Assembly (NCBI RefSeq): GCF_047663525.1
Contig: NC_092593.1
Location: 25,074,501 to 25,138,500 of the forward strand
From: Anas platyrhynchos
Lineage: Eukaryota > Chordata > Aves > Anseriformes > Anatidae
DNA length: 64,000 bases
Reading direction: 5' to 3'
Part shown: positions 49,191 through 63,196 of the stretch, piece after piece
Numbering within the stretch: position 1 is the first letter of the stretch
Layout of the letters: each line of letters starts with the position of its first letter
The notes under the pieces: model-generated
What the model saw: the letters and a program-made list of their open reading frames with translations, nothing else
Databases searched by the model: none
Told to the model about the DNA's origin: nothing
Translations under genes and position numbers: made by a program

Positions 49191-51817
49191 AGTAACAGTG
49201 TTAAAGGAAGGCTCATCAGGAAGTGATTTTCCCCTCATTTAAAAACTCTGTTGTAATATTTCTCTCTATTGTATGTCTCTATTGATAGAACTTGGGTTCT
49301 GTCATTTCAAGCAACAGCAGTAATAGCAATTATTTAAAAAGTCACTGGAAACAGTTTTAGCCCTGTTGTCAATTAAAAAAATATCTAGTGATTTTTTTGC
49401 GAATTTTTTTTTTCTGTGTGGCTTCATTTTCAGTTTGTGTCCAACCCTACTTTCCTTGCACAGTCAGCATATTCTGCCGATAACTAGAAATAAGCTAGAC
49501 ACATGTCTGATGTTCTCCAGGGGTGTATCACCACTGTGAGAAACTTATAGCACTGGTTGTGTAGTAGATCTTGATTTTGGTTGTGTCCTGTGCTCCGTGT
49601 TTGGAGTTCCAGCTTTTGTTCCACAGGCATATAGGTACATCTAGCACTGAGATAAACAAAAGCAAGGGATGTTTTTTTCCCTGCTTTACAGAGGCAAGAT
49701 GCATTCAATATGCAAGGCTCAATGCATCTGTGCACATGCATGCCGAGTGGATCAAGTGCATCAGAAAACGGTTGTGTAGCATGCTGCCCCTGACCAAGAG
49801 TCTACCGTGGATCCTATCCCTAAGCACCCTCAGGAGTCAGGGCTCAGAAGATTGTAGTGAAACTGTAAGCAGCCTGGCAGGTTTCCAGCTGATGAGTTAA
49901 TGCTGCTATAAACTCCAGTAGTTCCTCTTTGAGGCATGCAGAAGGGTGCAGACACTGGGAAAGTAGCCAAGAAAGGCAAAGAGCAGACGGCAAAGCTAAA
50001 GGCCAGCCTCAAGGATTCACAACACAATTGTCTTCGAGGTGGGATCCTCCCATGCCAAAAGCCCTCTCCATAGCTCCAGCGGCAGCACGGGAAATTGGAA
50101 AGCAAATTAAGGTATGTGTTCAGTGCAGTTAGCCTGACTTGTCTGTGCTTGGCTAGCATAGCTTGAGCAAAGGTAGCTGCTATCTGTGCCTAACGCTCCT
50201 GCCACCCCACCACTGGATTAGCAGTACAGGGTGCTGCGGGAAGCAGTGGGCTCACCGTCATGCCACATTAGTTCATTGAGCTTGAAGCTGCAACCAGGCA
50301 GTTTTTAACTCAGGTTAGCACTTCAGTCTCAAGCTTAGGCAAAGAAGTCACCAAAATATTGAAGACTGGGTGAGTCTGTAGAGCAGAGCATCAGCAGGTC
50401 AGATTCCATGGCACAAGTGAAAAACAAACAGCAAACAGAAACATTAGGGTCTTCTTTTCTGTAGGGAAAGCTATTTTTGTTTGAAATTTAAGTAAAGCGT
50501 TTAGCTTGTAAATGCTTTGAGCAGAGTGAGTTTGGGGGGGGGAAAAAAAAGTGTTGCAATAGATCAGTAGCTGCGCAATAGGAGCTCTGTGCAGCTGATG
50601 ATGATCCTTGCTGTGAAACAGCAGCTATTGCAGCAGACAATGGGCAGCTAGATTCCTCCCCAGGCACATGCACCTCTTCTTACAAACAAAGGACTTGTCC
50701 AGCCTGCAATCACTGCCTGGGGTGTGCTCGCACTTTAACCAGCTTTTGTCCTTCTGCCTGGTGCCGCAGCACCAGAGACCAGGCGAAGAACCCACTGTGG
50801 CTGTGTTTGTGCTCCGTGGTGGAGGTATACCTTGTGCTTATCCTGACTTCTTTGTTAATGCTTTGAGAGTGCCTGTGTCCATGTCAGTAATGCCAATGTC
50901 GGGAGCTGTGAGGGGCATTACAGCCATGGTGGGACATCAAGGATTTACTAACGCCTTCCTTAGCAGGCACCTTAGGGGCCCAGGGAGCCAGGCCCACTAC
51001 AGCACAGCCCACTTAAACAGTTTCATGTTTGGTGTTTTCAACTTCAGCATCTTGGGAAAGAAATGAGATTCAGTTTAATTTCTAGTCTATAAAGCAAAAG
51101 CAGGGAGAAGTCTTGGGAGACTAAAATCTACTTGTAATGAGCTCTGTAACAAACGCTGTATTCCCATGGAAGCAAATTTAAGTGATCTAAGTTACCCAGT
51201 ACAACCTACTGCACATTAAGCATAGTCTGAGTGATTAAACTGAATTCTTATGCCAAAGGAAAGAAATACAGTACCAACTGAAGTTCTGCAAGCCTGATTA
51301 AACAGTAATCAAATCTGAGAGGGTGATCTTCACATGATAAACTGTGTGAAGAGCAGTCTATGGCTGCAGAAGTGTTTGCTTGCCTGGAGTAGATACTTTG
51401 TATGGAAGTAAAATCCCTACAGATTTTACACTGCCAGGTAGTGCCATGTGGCTTCCCTTTCTGCCACAGAGTGCTGTGGTCATTCAAAGAGTTTGAAGAG
51501 CAACCTTGCTGTCGCTTCTTCAAGTCTGGTTTGCTTCTATTTATTTGTTTGTTTATTTCTATGAAGTGACTGAAAGCCATAGTCACAGATGGTGTACTTG
51601 TGGTGTGTGTACACACCACAGCTCGTTATTTAAATAAGAAACAAGTTACTAAAGTGAAATGGTCACAACGAAAGCAGAACAGTAGGAGTGCAATGATTCA
51701 TTTGATAATACACAGTATCAAATCTTAAATCAATGTGGAGAGACCAATTACTTTTCAAACACTAGTTTTCCAAGGTTTTTTGTTTGTTCGTTTTTTGTTA
51801 AACTGCTTTGGTTTTGA

Positions 51818-51834
51818 TTTTTTTTTTTTTTTTT
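51818..51834. repeat. Poly-T run (17 bp)
   Basis: T homopolymer in intron 3, downstream of TTTG-rich sequence. Confidence 0.9.
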
Positions 51835-54800
51835 GTCTTAGGAATAACTGAAACAAAATAATTTCTTATCAGTTAGAAGGCAAGCTAACGGTAGCAGTTG
51901 TTGATACTAAAACAACTGTTGCAGGCTGAGCACTGTGTGGTTCTCTTAGATATAAAGGGCATTCCGGGCAAAGTTCCCATAAAATGGGTGTGCCTTATTA
52001 GAAATTAGTGAAGAGGGGGGCAGGGATGGAGGAAATAGAGATACGAGTTGTACTAACTGCATAAACGTTCTGTCATCACTTTATTTTCTTTTGGTAAAGA
52101 ATGCAAGCTCTGTGAGGACATGCCTGAAGTTTGACAATGGTAATTCTGATCTGGTAGAAGGAACTGAGAACTGTTATTTCTTATGAATTGCACTTGTTTG
52201 TCTTTTGTGTGATTGTTCTATGTTTTACATAAAATGTTGAACAAAAACTAGAAAGACTTATTTGCTTTGGCCTGACAATGTGTGATGGTGATCTGTGCTG
52301 TTCTGCCCAATGTTTTAAAGAAGGCAAAAAGGAGGAGCTGATGCTGCAGGATGCATCTATATGAATGAGATTTTGCAATTTTCTGTGTAGCCATGACATA
52401 GCACTGAAGTTATACTTACCTATGTAAAATTCAGTAGTAGATTTTTAAAGAAGATAATATTGAAGAATTTTTATTTTTTTTCCCCTGTAGGCTGAGGCAG
52501 ATGAAGCTTTGCTAGCCTAGAAATCATAAGCCAAAATTTATCTGTCCTCACACGTACCCAGGCTACATGCAACATCACAAAATACATCTTTGGACTTGGG
52601 ACCCTGCTCAGGGGCAGTGTGGGGATTTTGTTCCGGATTCCTTGGCTGCCAGCTGGCGTGGCTGCGGGCACGTCTCGCCGTGCATCTCCCTGGTACAGAG
52701 CTCACCATGGAGCACCTGGCTGGGCTGGGCTGGACTGGGCTGTGCAGAGAGCAGGCAGTGCCAGCAGGCTGCCTGCCTGCTGTGCCAGCTGCCTGCAGGA
52801 CTGGGTCATGCTGCGGACTCATCTTCTGGACGTTACTTAGCCGTTTGTAGCTTCTCTGAGTTGCTCTCTGTGTGTTTGGTCTCATTAATTGAGGACCACG
52901 TGGTGTCTGATATCGTGCTCTAAATGGCTACTGCCTAATTTTCACACAAGCAAGATCGTACGAGAGGTTTGGGTAACTCAAATGCACTGCTTTTGGCTTA
53001 ACTTTTCTTTACTCTTTCATTCAGATTCAGACCTTTGAGGAGTAAGTGTTAATGAAATCTCTGATCTGAATTATCAGACTCTGCTGTGCTTGCACTTTCT
53101 TTTGTTTTTAAACATGGGAGTAGGAAGACAGGAGTGACAGTGAGCAGAGCTCTTCCTGCATCTGAGATAAGCTGGATGCCTCTCCTCTAAAATCTGCCAA
53201 CCAGGCTGGGAAACTTCACAGTAAAGGTAGCCCGTGCTCACCTCAGGGATAGCAGCTAGTTTCAGGATGCTGTTTATCAAATCGTAGTGCACCAATATAA
53301 AAATAGTTTGGCATTCTCCTTCGTAAAAGTCAGTGAAGAGCAGATACTTTGGAGAGGCCATATTGCCCCAGGTCTCAGTCAAAATCCACTTATGTCTAGA
53401 AGCATTCCAGGTTTAAGTTTAAAAGATCCATGGACTTTTGAAGTCTGATGGGGGGCGGAAAAAAGGAACAATAAATCATGTAGAGAGTACTCCACATAGC
53501 ACAGCGAAAGCTGTTTCTGGAAGTAATTGTATCGATCGTTTTCTGAAGTTGGTCGCTGATCACGAAAATGAGGAACCTGTTGCAGTTAGTTCTACAGTCA
53601 TTAGTGGTGCATGCTTGATGAGCAGTGGCTGAGACACCGTGCTGTAGCTGCTTATGCAGAATCTCTGTTAGGTGCAAAGACAGCTGGCAGAATATACAGC
53701 TCTGAGTCACCCTGGCACTACTGGAGTGCATAGCCATGGTCTTTAAGCTAGACCCTGGATTTTATTCCACCTGTATGCAGAACAGGGCAGGGAAACAAAC
53801 CTTTGTGCTTCACAGTCCTAGGGCTGTTGTAGACCATATAAATTTTACTGTCTTCAGTGCTTTGACATTGCACCACTTGCACGTGGTCCTAAGTGACCTC
53901 AGCCTTGGATAGGAGCAAATGATTGTCTGGGGTGTCCCAGCTGTGCTCTGGAGCCAACAGCGTGGCATGAGCTGGGGTCACCTCTTTCTTCCAGGGAAAA
54001 ACTCTGTTAAACCCGCATGTTAATTGGATAGCCATGCTTTGCTCGAAGTGTGGCTCAAAATGAGAGTGCTAAGCAGTGCTGTGCCTCTCTAAGTTAGCAG
54101 TTCCCCTGATTTTTCTAGTCTTGTTCTGAGTCTTGGTGGTGGAGTTTCCAATATCATTAAAATAGTTATTTGGGAAAAAGATCTTCTGAAGAGTAGTTTG
54201 AAAGACGGAAGCTGTACTCTAAAACCTTTCTGTTCTCATATTTGATGTCTGCAATAAGTTGTTCCCTGTGTTATTAATTCTTCTGGCAGGTGGAGTTAAT
54301 TTATTTGTGCATTAGTCTTCGTGCTGCTGGATGAATTATAGATTTAATTATGGTCCAGGTGCTCAGAGCTTTGCTGTTCTCCAAAAAATGAAATATAAAG
54401 GAAAAGTGAGTAATTTTTTGGCTTGTTGAATAAATGTAAACATTGGGAAACTATGCCAGAGTATAAATAAAGAGAGGATTTACTTTGCAGAGAATGTTGT
54501 TATCTACTCCAGGGTATTCTGCTTGGTGGGGAGGATTAGTGCTCTGTGTTATACTGGGACACACCTTTTTGCAGTTACTACTGTATGCAACAAAAGATTA
54601 AAATCTTCTACCTACAATTCCTTGTGCTTTTAGACCAAGTCTTTTTTCTGCAATTATGGCCAACTACAAACTGCAACGCTACTTATTTGTGTTTATTTCT
54701 TGTCTTAAAACAGTTTTCCATCATACTTTCCATCAGTCTGTATGAAAAATTACTTTTTGGATGACATTTAATTCCATGAGAGCCCTTTTCATAACTGGTT

Positions 54801-55086
54801 GTTCATGGTCAGGCCAGAATACAAGATCCATGAAAAAGTGTAATTTCTGCACTTTGCAAACTTATTTTTTCTGGCAGCTGTAAAGCTACTCTGAAAACTT
54901 GAATTTATGCGCTCTCCCCACTAACATCGGTCCTTTAGCATTAGATCTTTGGATGCTGGCTGTTGAAGCTGCATTTTCTGGTGCAAGATCTAAAGCTTTT
55001 CCTTGGCAGGTATTTAAATGCCAGCAGATCAGAGCTTTCTTCCTGGCGAAGGGAAGTGACGGGTAGATGCCTTCCTGCTCGCTACC

Positions 55087-55094
55087 TGACGTCA
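55087..55094. promoter_or_regulatory. Full CRE palindrome TGACGTCA in intron 3
   Basis: An exact 8-bp cAMP-response element (CREB/ATF site) inside a GC-richer patch (about 55.01-55.28 kb) with roughly a dozen CpGs. The motif is visible; activity is an inference. Confidence 0.45.
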
Positions 55095-55360
55095 GGGCTG
55101 CAGATCGGCAGCCCCCCAGCCCAGAGGGGCAGTGCCCGCAGTGTGGGCAGGTGCTGGATGGACGCTGCTGCTCCCCAGCTCCTGTGTGACTTTATGTGCG
55201 TGGCTGGGAGCTACTCCACTGCCCTGGGTCCCAAACAGCATCCTCTTCCCACGGCACTTGCATCCTGTCATGATCGCTGTCCGCTGCCCCATGCAGTCAG
55301 GGCACTTTTATTCAGTGATTTTACTAGGTGCATGGGTATCTTGATTGAAGTCTTTCTTTC

Positions 55361-55377
55361 TTTTTTTTTTTTTTTTT
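55361..55377. repeat. Poly-T run (17 bp)
   Basis: T homopolymer after (CTTT)n, ending in AGG. It resembles a strong acceptor, but no matching exon was recognised after it. Confidence 0.9.
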
Positions 55378-58300
55378 AGGTTTTGAAAGCATAACTGCAA
55401 CTGTATATATATCTGCACGTGTGTGAATGTATGCGTGCATACAAATAAGCTCTCTGCTCTGTGAAGAGAAGAGGTGTTTCTCTTTTTACTGAGATTTCAT
55501 ACAATATATGGGCAAGGGGCAAGTGTATGAACTATGCTAATTCAATGGGACTTGCTTCTCCATTTTTCATTTCTGCGTTTTTAATTACTGCCTTTCTGGT
55601 TTGTGGCCTTGAGTCAGAAAAAGCACACCATGCTTTCCTCACCTTTTCCAGGAAAGTGTGTGTCTGTGTGTGTGTGTAACAGCTTTTCTGAAGGGAGCGT
55701 GAATTGGCCCTGTTTCAGCTGCCACTAAACATCACTTGGCAGTGCCCTTGGAATAATACACATCTGCTGCTGTACCTGAGACAAAAAATAAAGACTACCT
55801 TTCTTAATAGATTAAGCTATTTTAATATGCCATTATTACTTGCAATAATATGAAATTTTCAGATGAAGATAAACTGTCCAATTTATCCTTGCAATTGTCC
55901 CCTTTTGCTCCTTTTCATTTTGGAGGTGGAAAAATTCATATCATGGTTTCATTTATCTTTTTGGTACTGCATGACCAATACCCTCAGAAGTCTGCTCTTC
56001 CTCAGACAGAAATAATGTTTGATGTGTCTCCCGAGGAAGCAGCCAAAAGTACGCATTCTGACCTCATCTTTAAGCTTTTTCATTTCCTTTACTGACACTT
56101 AATGAAGTTACTATCACAGCCATTAAAGATAATTTTATAATACATTGCAAAAGTAGATTATGTAATTACAGTTTCTTGTTGTACTGTTTAAGCATGAAGT
56201 ATTGATGCTGATTCTTCATTTTGGCCTACTATGGCAGTGTCAGTTTGCTCTGGTTGTTAGTTATGAAGTGTGTTCAACATCTGAGGTGGTAAGGAGCTTA
56301 TCTGGGGTGGGGAAATCAACATGCTTTAGAGCACCTTGATATTTTTTGTTAAGAAATCAGTGAAATTTCAAGTACCACTTCGTAACGTGTCTTTATTTCC
56401 ATCTTTTTCTTTGACGCTTAGTGCAGGGGAACGTTTCCAAAAGTTTTGCCAGTGTTACTGGATTCATTTCTGCTTCATTGGTATATTGGCATTGTGAAGA
56501 GCTGTGCAGCCATGTGCTCAGCATGGCTCGTGCTGCTGGGCCTGGAATGGGATTTTCAGAATCAAGCTCTCTTGGTAGGTGGCAGCTTTTGGCTGGGAAG
56601 GTACACATGCCATTTCTTAATTTGAATACATCTTTAATGGGGCTAAGTTTAGAATAAGATTAGGGAGTAAACTCTTCATACGGATTTTCCTATTATGAAG
56701 CCTAAATTTAGATTCCCTTTTATATAACGATAATGTTAGATCATGAAGTACCTGCATTTTATGGGAGGTTTGGGAATGAGTGGAGTAGCAGTTCCATTCA
56801 CGTATAGGCTTCGAGTCCTTTGCTCAAGAAGGAAACGCAATTGGTGTAAGCGTGTTGGCTTGATGGAGTGCAATTATAGGAGGCTTTACATAAGTGCTGG
56901 GTGTTAACTCAGAACCCTGTCTTCCTTTGGTACATTTGTTCATTGTCGTGTCCATAGGTTATTTAATAAAACATGCAGTGAAACAGTAGAAAAGCTCCTA
57001 GACTTTGTCTTCCAAATGGCTATTGCTGTCAGTGTTAAGGTTCTTCATGTCTTAAACCAGTCATTCTTCTTTACAGCAAATCTCTGATTCTGAAGAGTTA
57101 TTTGCTCTTCGTGTGTTACTATATATTTTTATTTAAAAACTGAATTATATAGATCGGGACTTTTTCCTTTGGAAGTCAAATCAAGTGCACTGTAATTTCT
57201 GGGTATAAGAATGATGCTATATAAAATTATTCCTAATATTAGAAATATAGAGGAAAAGCAAAACAAGCTGATGCCACACACTCCTCAGATTTCCCGTGTT
57301 TCTGGTATTGACTGTCTTAGTGGACTTCACACATTCGTTTTTGTGTTTGTATATAGCTGCTCACAGTGGTGTGGTGTATTAAACGAGGTCAGCTTTGCAC
57401 TGCTGAATTGTAATCAGTCAGATCTCAGTGCTACTCCTAAACATTGGTTTGCTGTAAGCACACTTTGGATGATCTCTGCTTAGTGCTGAGGAACTCTTTC
57501 CCTGAAAATCGTGTGCCTTTTCAATGTGTCATGGCTCAATTATCACGTTCAGTTTTGGCTGCCAAAATAGCCATATATATTGTCTAGCGAGTGACAGCCT
57601 GGGCCTTTATCTCTCCCTGGCTGTTTGCCAGCTGTTTAATTGAAGCCCTGTGTTTGCTGTGTGTCACATCTTATGGTGGTCTATTATACCCAGCTAAAAC
57701 AATATTTTGAAAATGTTTCAAATGTAAACTAATTCTGTGAGACTTTACATCCTGTTATTTACACGATCTGTTGAGGATGCAGTGTAGGTCATTTTTTCCT
57801 ATGAATACAGATGTTCGTACCGCAGGTCACCTCATGTATTTCCATAAGACAAGATGAGGATGCAGAAATGCTATCCCAGCCCCTTGAGAGAAGTAATTAA
57901 GCTGTACATTCTTCACATAATTTTTCATTTGTAGTTCCAGAGGCATTTTTAAAGCCAAATGTTTTCTTTGTTCTGCCCCTTAGAAAAGAGCATGGATACA
58001 GATACAGCTGAGATCTCAAGGGATCAAGGGTTGTATTTCTTCTCAGATGTTCTGGGTGAAATCGGCGCTGGGCTTTGAGTGAGCGGTGTCTGAGAGGCAG
58101 CGAATGATGCGGCCGCTGTAAGCAGCACATTGGGTTTGGCAGCCGTCTGCTTTCCATCAGGAAAGACTTGAGGCTCACGTTACTCGTGGCAGAGCTGAAC
58201 TACTGATTTGTGTCTTGGCCCCGCATGGTCTGGGGGATGGAGCTGCACGGCGCAAACCCAGGATGTTGGAGGGCTGAACACACCATCGTGTCTGAGTGTG

Positions 58301-59901
58301 CGGGGAAGCCTCAGACAAAGTACGAATCCAGGAGAGCTCTCCCTGCTCACCTTTGCAGAGCAATTAATCTCTCTCACTCTCTCCCAAAAGAGCATGTGTC
58401 TTGGGGAATTTCAGCTCCTGGGTGAGATTCCGGTGCTTTCACCTCAGAAACCATGAATGTGCATTAGCTGACATTCTTGGCTGTGTAGATTTTTTTTGGC
58501 AGAAATTTTTATTTTCTGCTGCTTTAAGAAATCAGGATTTGTTCTATTGCTTGTTCAATAAGAAGACTTATCTGTTTAACAAGAAGGAAATGATAAAAGT
58601 CTTAGGAAACAGCTTTACAATTTTAGGTCAGAGGAGCACAGAGCAGAAGAGAGCTTTAAGATGGATCCCGTTTTTGTGCAGAACTCCAGATTTATAATTA
58701 AGTAGTAAGTGTTGGCATTTTAAAAAGGAGAGGAAAAGATAGCCTGTAGGCAGGATTAGATCTACAGATTTTTTTCTTCTTAATCAGAGGGGAAAACAAC
58801 CCATTTGGATAAAGCCATCTAGCGTTTTTGAAGATGTTTAATATTAAAATAGGCCTTTGTAAAAGGAGGTAACATTGTTGGAGTGCTCTTAAACCTGTTC
58901 TGTGGAAACTGTAGTATTGTGTGTGTGTATGTGTAATATACCCAAGCATGTGCATGCATGTTTTTTTCTGGTTAATCTGATAGAAAAGTTCTGGCAAATG
59001 CACCCCCTGCCTCTTTCAGAAGCTGCCCTGTGTAAGTAGGGTAGCGGAGCATTAAACAATTCCCAGGAGAGCGCTGCGCACACAGCGGGCAGCACGAGGG
59101 TGAGTGGTTGTGGCACTTCTGCTGTGCTGTCCCTGCGTGTCCTTTCAGGAAGCACATCACAACAGCTGCTGGCAACCCTTCATTGTGGCAGGACCTACAT
59201 AATTCTGGTAGTTTTACTATGTGACCAGTCTATCTAGTGTCAAAAAAGGTCGCTTTCCCATGCCTGAGTTTCTGCCTGACTAAAGTCTTCCTTATTCCAT
59301 TAAGCTTTCCCATGAGTGCTGTACTGAGTATATTTGACACGTGAGTTTCTTATGTCTTGAATTGCAGTACTTGCTGGGGAATCTAAAGACATCATCAGCT
59401 AAGGTTTTTTTTAAAATGTGCAGGTAAAGTTGGTGCTGGAAAGTACCTTAAAGAAATTCGTAGTATGTACGTGCCACCTGGTTGGATAAGGCGGGTGTGC
59501 TGCTGAAATGGAGAACTTAAGCAGCCTCTGAAACTGGGGGACAGCACGGCCTGCAGTGGAGCGGGGCAGAGCAGGTACCCGTGCAGCAGTTGCTGCAGTT
59601 CTGTGGGAAGGTGCAGAACAGTGCCATCAAAACACAGAACTGGCGGCGTGAGCTTGGGGTGAGTCTGGACTGACCGTGGTGCTTGTGCCTGAGGGTTTTG
59701 CTCAGCTTTCCATGCGGAGGGCTCTGTTTCCTCCTGCAAGTCTGCCTGTGCTTACACCTTCATTCTCAGTTTCCGACTTTTCGCATCTTGTCCCTCCCTC
59801 TCCCATCTTCACAGTTCTGAAGTGAAAATCACTAGGGCTGAACACTGGATTTTTTGGTGGAATATTTGTTGTGTGTTTGTAGTTGCTTTCTCTGGGGATT
59901 C

Positions 59902-59920
59902 AAAAAAAAAAAAAAAAAAA
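59902..59920. repeat. Poly-A run (19 bp)
   Basis: A homopolymer followed by GAAAGAAAAC. Open frames here are repeat artefacts. Confidence 0.9.
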
Positions 59921-62127
59921 GAAAGAAAACGAGACATCCTCTCCAGGAACATGCAGAATGTTCAGGGCTAAAGCAGGCCATGAAAAGGGACACTTCCCTT
60001 TCTTGTCAAATTGGCTTTGGTTTCTCAGATCCATCATGCTGGAATGCAGCCCTGAAACGCCAATTTTCTTGTAAGGAGGAAGCAGAGCCAATTGATTTAA
60101 ACTTCTCCTTGCGTCTGCTGGCAATTTCCGCCAGAAGCTAATTACAGCTAGCAGCTCTCACCAGCAGCTGACCGAGTAGTCCCCCCCCTTAAAGTAAGCA
60201 GTGAGTTTAAACCTGCACAGGGATTGTTTTTCGCCTTGAGATTGTAAGGCTGGGGTTAAATTATTTAAGCAGTTATTTTACACACGCCAACAGAGACCTT
60301 CAAAAATTATGTAAATCATTTTATCATACAAATAGTATCTGTAGCTTCTACCTTGAACCAGAAGGTAATTTATTGGGCTTTGCACCGTATCCCTGTATCA
60401 TTTTGAGACTACACGATGTGCATGTTTAACTTCTGATGTGACTTCCCAGCTCTCTATCTGTATTGTAAGATACATGAATTACTTTGGGGTAAATAAAATG
60501 GTTCAGACCTTTTTGATAAATGTAGGTTTGAAAGTGCTTGTAGGTACTGGAAATTTTATACTTATTGAAACTGTATTTCCACTGACATGAATTTCCTCCT
60601 GCGAGAACGAACCTTTTAATGAAGGATGAGGCATGACTTCCTTTCAGCTCTCATCACTAGATGGCGTTGCCTAGTAGTCTAACAGTGGAGTGTTATCGTG
60701 AAAGTAGCTAACATTAATGTAAATTGACAGAGTAATTCCAAAATATTTAAATCTTTCACTGTGCATGTCTTGGTTTTCTTCCTTTCTAAATCACACTTCT
60801 AATTGCTCAGGAGAGAGTGCCTCATGTAAGTGTTATTGCTGCACGTACGACTCCTAGGCAAGCAGTCTGCTGTAGTTTCTGCTGTGTTTCTGCTCTCATC
60901 CTTGCCTTACTTGAAAACTTCTTGAGGTCTCTTGCTGAGGGACTGAGGCTCAGCGAGACTCCGTGCCACGTTTTCATGCATGGTTCTCTCTGTATACAAT
61001 TAACATTTCAGCACAAAATTAGAGGAGTTTAACAGAGGGACGGCTTGGAAGATGTTAGTTCAGATGACAGCAAGCATTACTTTCTGGAAAGCTCCTCAGA
61101 AGGCATATTTTTATAAAGTATGATGTCTGCTGTTATTGCAGGGAATGTGAAATCAATGAAAGCATTCTTTTTTATTTTCTTGCCTTTTTTTTTTTGTTGT
61201 TGTTTATTTTTGTGTGTTAACCACTGGGTGTTATTTTTCTGTCTGGTTTCCTGTGCTTTGTTAGTGGTCAGTCGTGCTTCCTGGCTGCAGTACTGGCATG
61301 ACAACATGCCTGCACGTGGGGCATGGCCATGCCTCAGGCAGGTCACTGGCTTGCTTTTTCCCAGGCAAGGCAAGAAGAAACTTGCCTTTAATGCCAGCTA
61401 CATGTTTAGCTAAAAGCAGAAAGATGACAGGTAGGTGGATTTATTCAGGGAAGATGGCAAAGGGAAAGGATAAACCCAATCAGCTTTTGTGCAGTGTTTC
61501 CTGTTCAACTCCATCATCTACCTCTTCTAAAATGTAAGTGGAAATTCAGCATCATCTATGTTCTTTTTCTGGTTCACCAGCACTTAATTTAAAATGATCT
61601 TAAATGCTTAAAACTAGAATTATTTTTAATTATTTCTTAACCCATAGCAGTTGTATTTATTAGTCCACTAAAAAGTGAAGAATTGTTATCAGCAGGAATT
61701 AGTATAACTCACTTGTTTTGTTTCATAGTGTAAATAATGCTCTTTATCAGTCAATGTGCCAGAAACTCTATACTGAGATGGAGAGCATGCAGTTTCCTGG
61801 TTGCTCTAACACCTGTATTTACAAAATAGTACTTTAAAAATGCTTAGTTGTAGGATAATGTTGCTGATTTGCATTAACAGCTTGGAGACCTATAAAACAG
61901 TATCAGACTATGCAAAATAATGAGAAATATGAAAGCCAAATAAATAGGAAAAAAAGCAAACCAAGCAAACAGTTAGCTTGTACCATAATGTATTGTGATG
62001 ACAGTGGGTCACCAAAGCTACTGTTTACTTCAGAGGTTTGCAGCTGGCTGCTAGACCTTACTTGAACAATTTTCTGAACACCCCTACAGTGTATTTCTGT
62101 AGATTAATGTGGTTTCTGATGAAGTCT

Positions 62128-62160
62128 CGCTTTAAAAATAAATAAATAAAAAGTAAATAA
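62128..62160. repeat. (AAAT)n microsatellite
   Basis: Short AAAT tract with interruptions in intron 3. Confidence 0.85.
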
Positions 62161-63171
62161 GACCTGGGGGGAGAACAAGGTTGTTGGAGAGCTCTGCAGC
62201 ATGGTGGCTAACAAACAGCCTGCTCTGCTCATATGAGGGGCGAGTGGTATAAGACTGCCTGACAGAAAAACCCTTAATCTTCTTTTACATGCCTATATAT
62301 TTATAAGTCACAATGAATAGGAGTCACTATGAAGTAATCCAAGCATTTGCAGGCTAATTCTTCAACACTTTACACAGGGTAATTGGTAATAAAGGTACAA
62401 AAGTTACCAGAGAGTATCAGTAGCAGAGGTCTACGTTCATTTGAACACGCCATTCAGTAAAGCACAGAGACATGTGCTTATCTCCCTTTGAAGTCAGTGA
62501 GTTTTAAGCACACGCAGAAGTGCTTTCCTGAATTGGGGTCAGAGGGAAGGGAGTCAGCTAAACAGGGCCACGTGCAGGCAGAAGGAGGGGAAGGCAGCGC
62601 GGGGATCGAGACCTGGAGTAGCTACAGCCTTCAAGTGCTGTGGGAAGTATTTCACAAGGGAGAGCTCTCCCTACAGCTCAGAGAAGCACTGCTAATATTT
62701 TTTTAACAGATCTCAAAGCCTTGTCGTCAAAGATGCCTGATCCACTGGACACTCCAGATGGGGCTTAGCCCTATGTCAGATCAGTGCATTTGAGAAGCAC
62801 GTCTCTCTGTGCCTGAGCAGGGCAAGTGGGACCTGCCTGCTGTCCATCCCCACATCACGGCCTGGCCTTTGCCAGATTTCTTGTGGCTGTTCCAGAAATA
62901 CGCCATTCAAAGGAATTACACCTCCATCCCAGAACTCTTTCTGTAAGCAGAGAGGGGAGGAAATCTGAAGCCAGGGGTTGTCAGGAACTGCTCAGTCCAT
63001 TGCTCTTAGGAAGGTTCAGTTTCATGAGAGTTCGGAGAACCAAAGTGTGCATTCAGTGCCATTTTTTCCTCCAAATTTTTACATGAGGGCTGAATGCTCA
63101 TCTAACCCTGTTTATTTGGGGGGCATTCGGCACATAATACTAAATGTGCTTGATTTTTCTTTTATTTGCAG

Positions 63172-63196
63172 GTCACCTTTTAATGGAGCTGTAAAA
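63172..63196 (+). other. Candidate cryptic microexon in UBE2E3 intron 3 (25 nt)
   Basis: A strong acceptor (branch-like TACTAAAT, then TTTTTCTTTTATTTGCAG, AG at 63170-63171) is followed after 25 nt by a near-perfect donor, AAAA|GTAAGT. If included after exon 3, the frame would read on as Arg-Ser-Pro-Phe-Asn-Gly-Ala-Val-Lys. Because 25 is not a multiple of three, the next exon would be out of frame. It would then act as a poison exon. No transcript evidence is available, and chance pairing of splice sites is common in introns this long. Confidence 0.2.

Larger units (their letters stand above)
49191..63171 (+). other. UBE2E3: UBE2E3 intron 3, distal part
   Basis: Non-coding. Several GC-richer patches stand out: near 50.67-51.06 kb, 52.57-52.86 kb, 55.01-55.28 kb, 58.05-58.40 kb (with a GCGGCCGC word at about 58110) and 59.04-59.13 kb. 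They are open in several frames at once, which points to composition and not to genes. Homopolymers and short GT tracts are scattered through. No exon 4 of UBE2E3 is present. Confidence 0.75.

Noticed and set aside
50668..51066. 132-codon + frame in intron 3
   Set aside because: No domain or homologue recognised. It is in a GC-richer patch and lacks convincing splice sites.
61440..61535. Open segment ending at a good donor (AAAT|GTAAGT) as an alternative exon
   Set aside because: The upstream acceptor has a weak pyrimidine tract and the peptide is not recognised.
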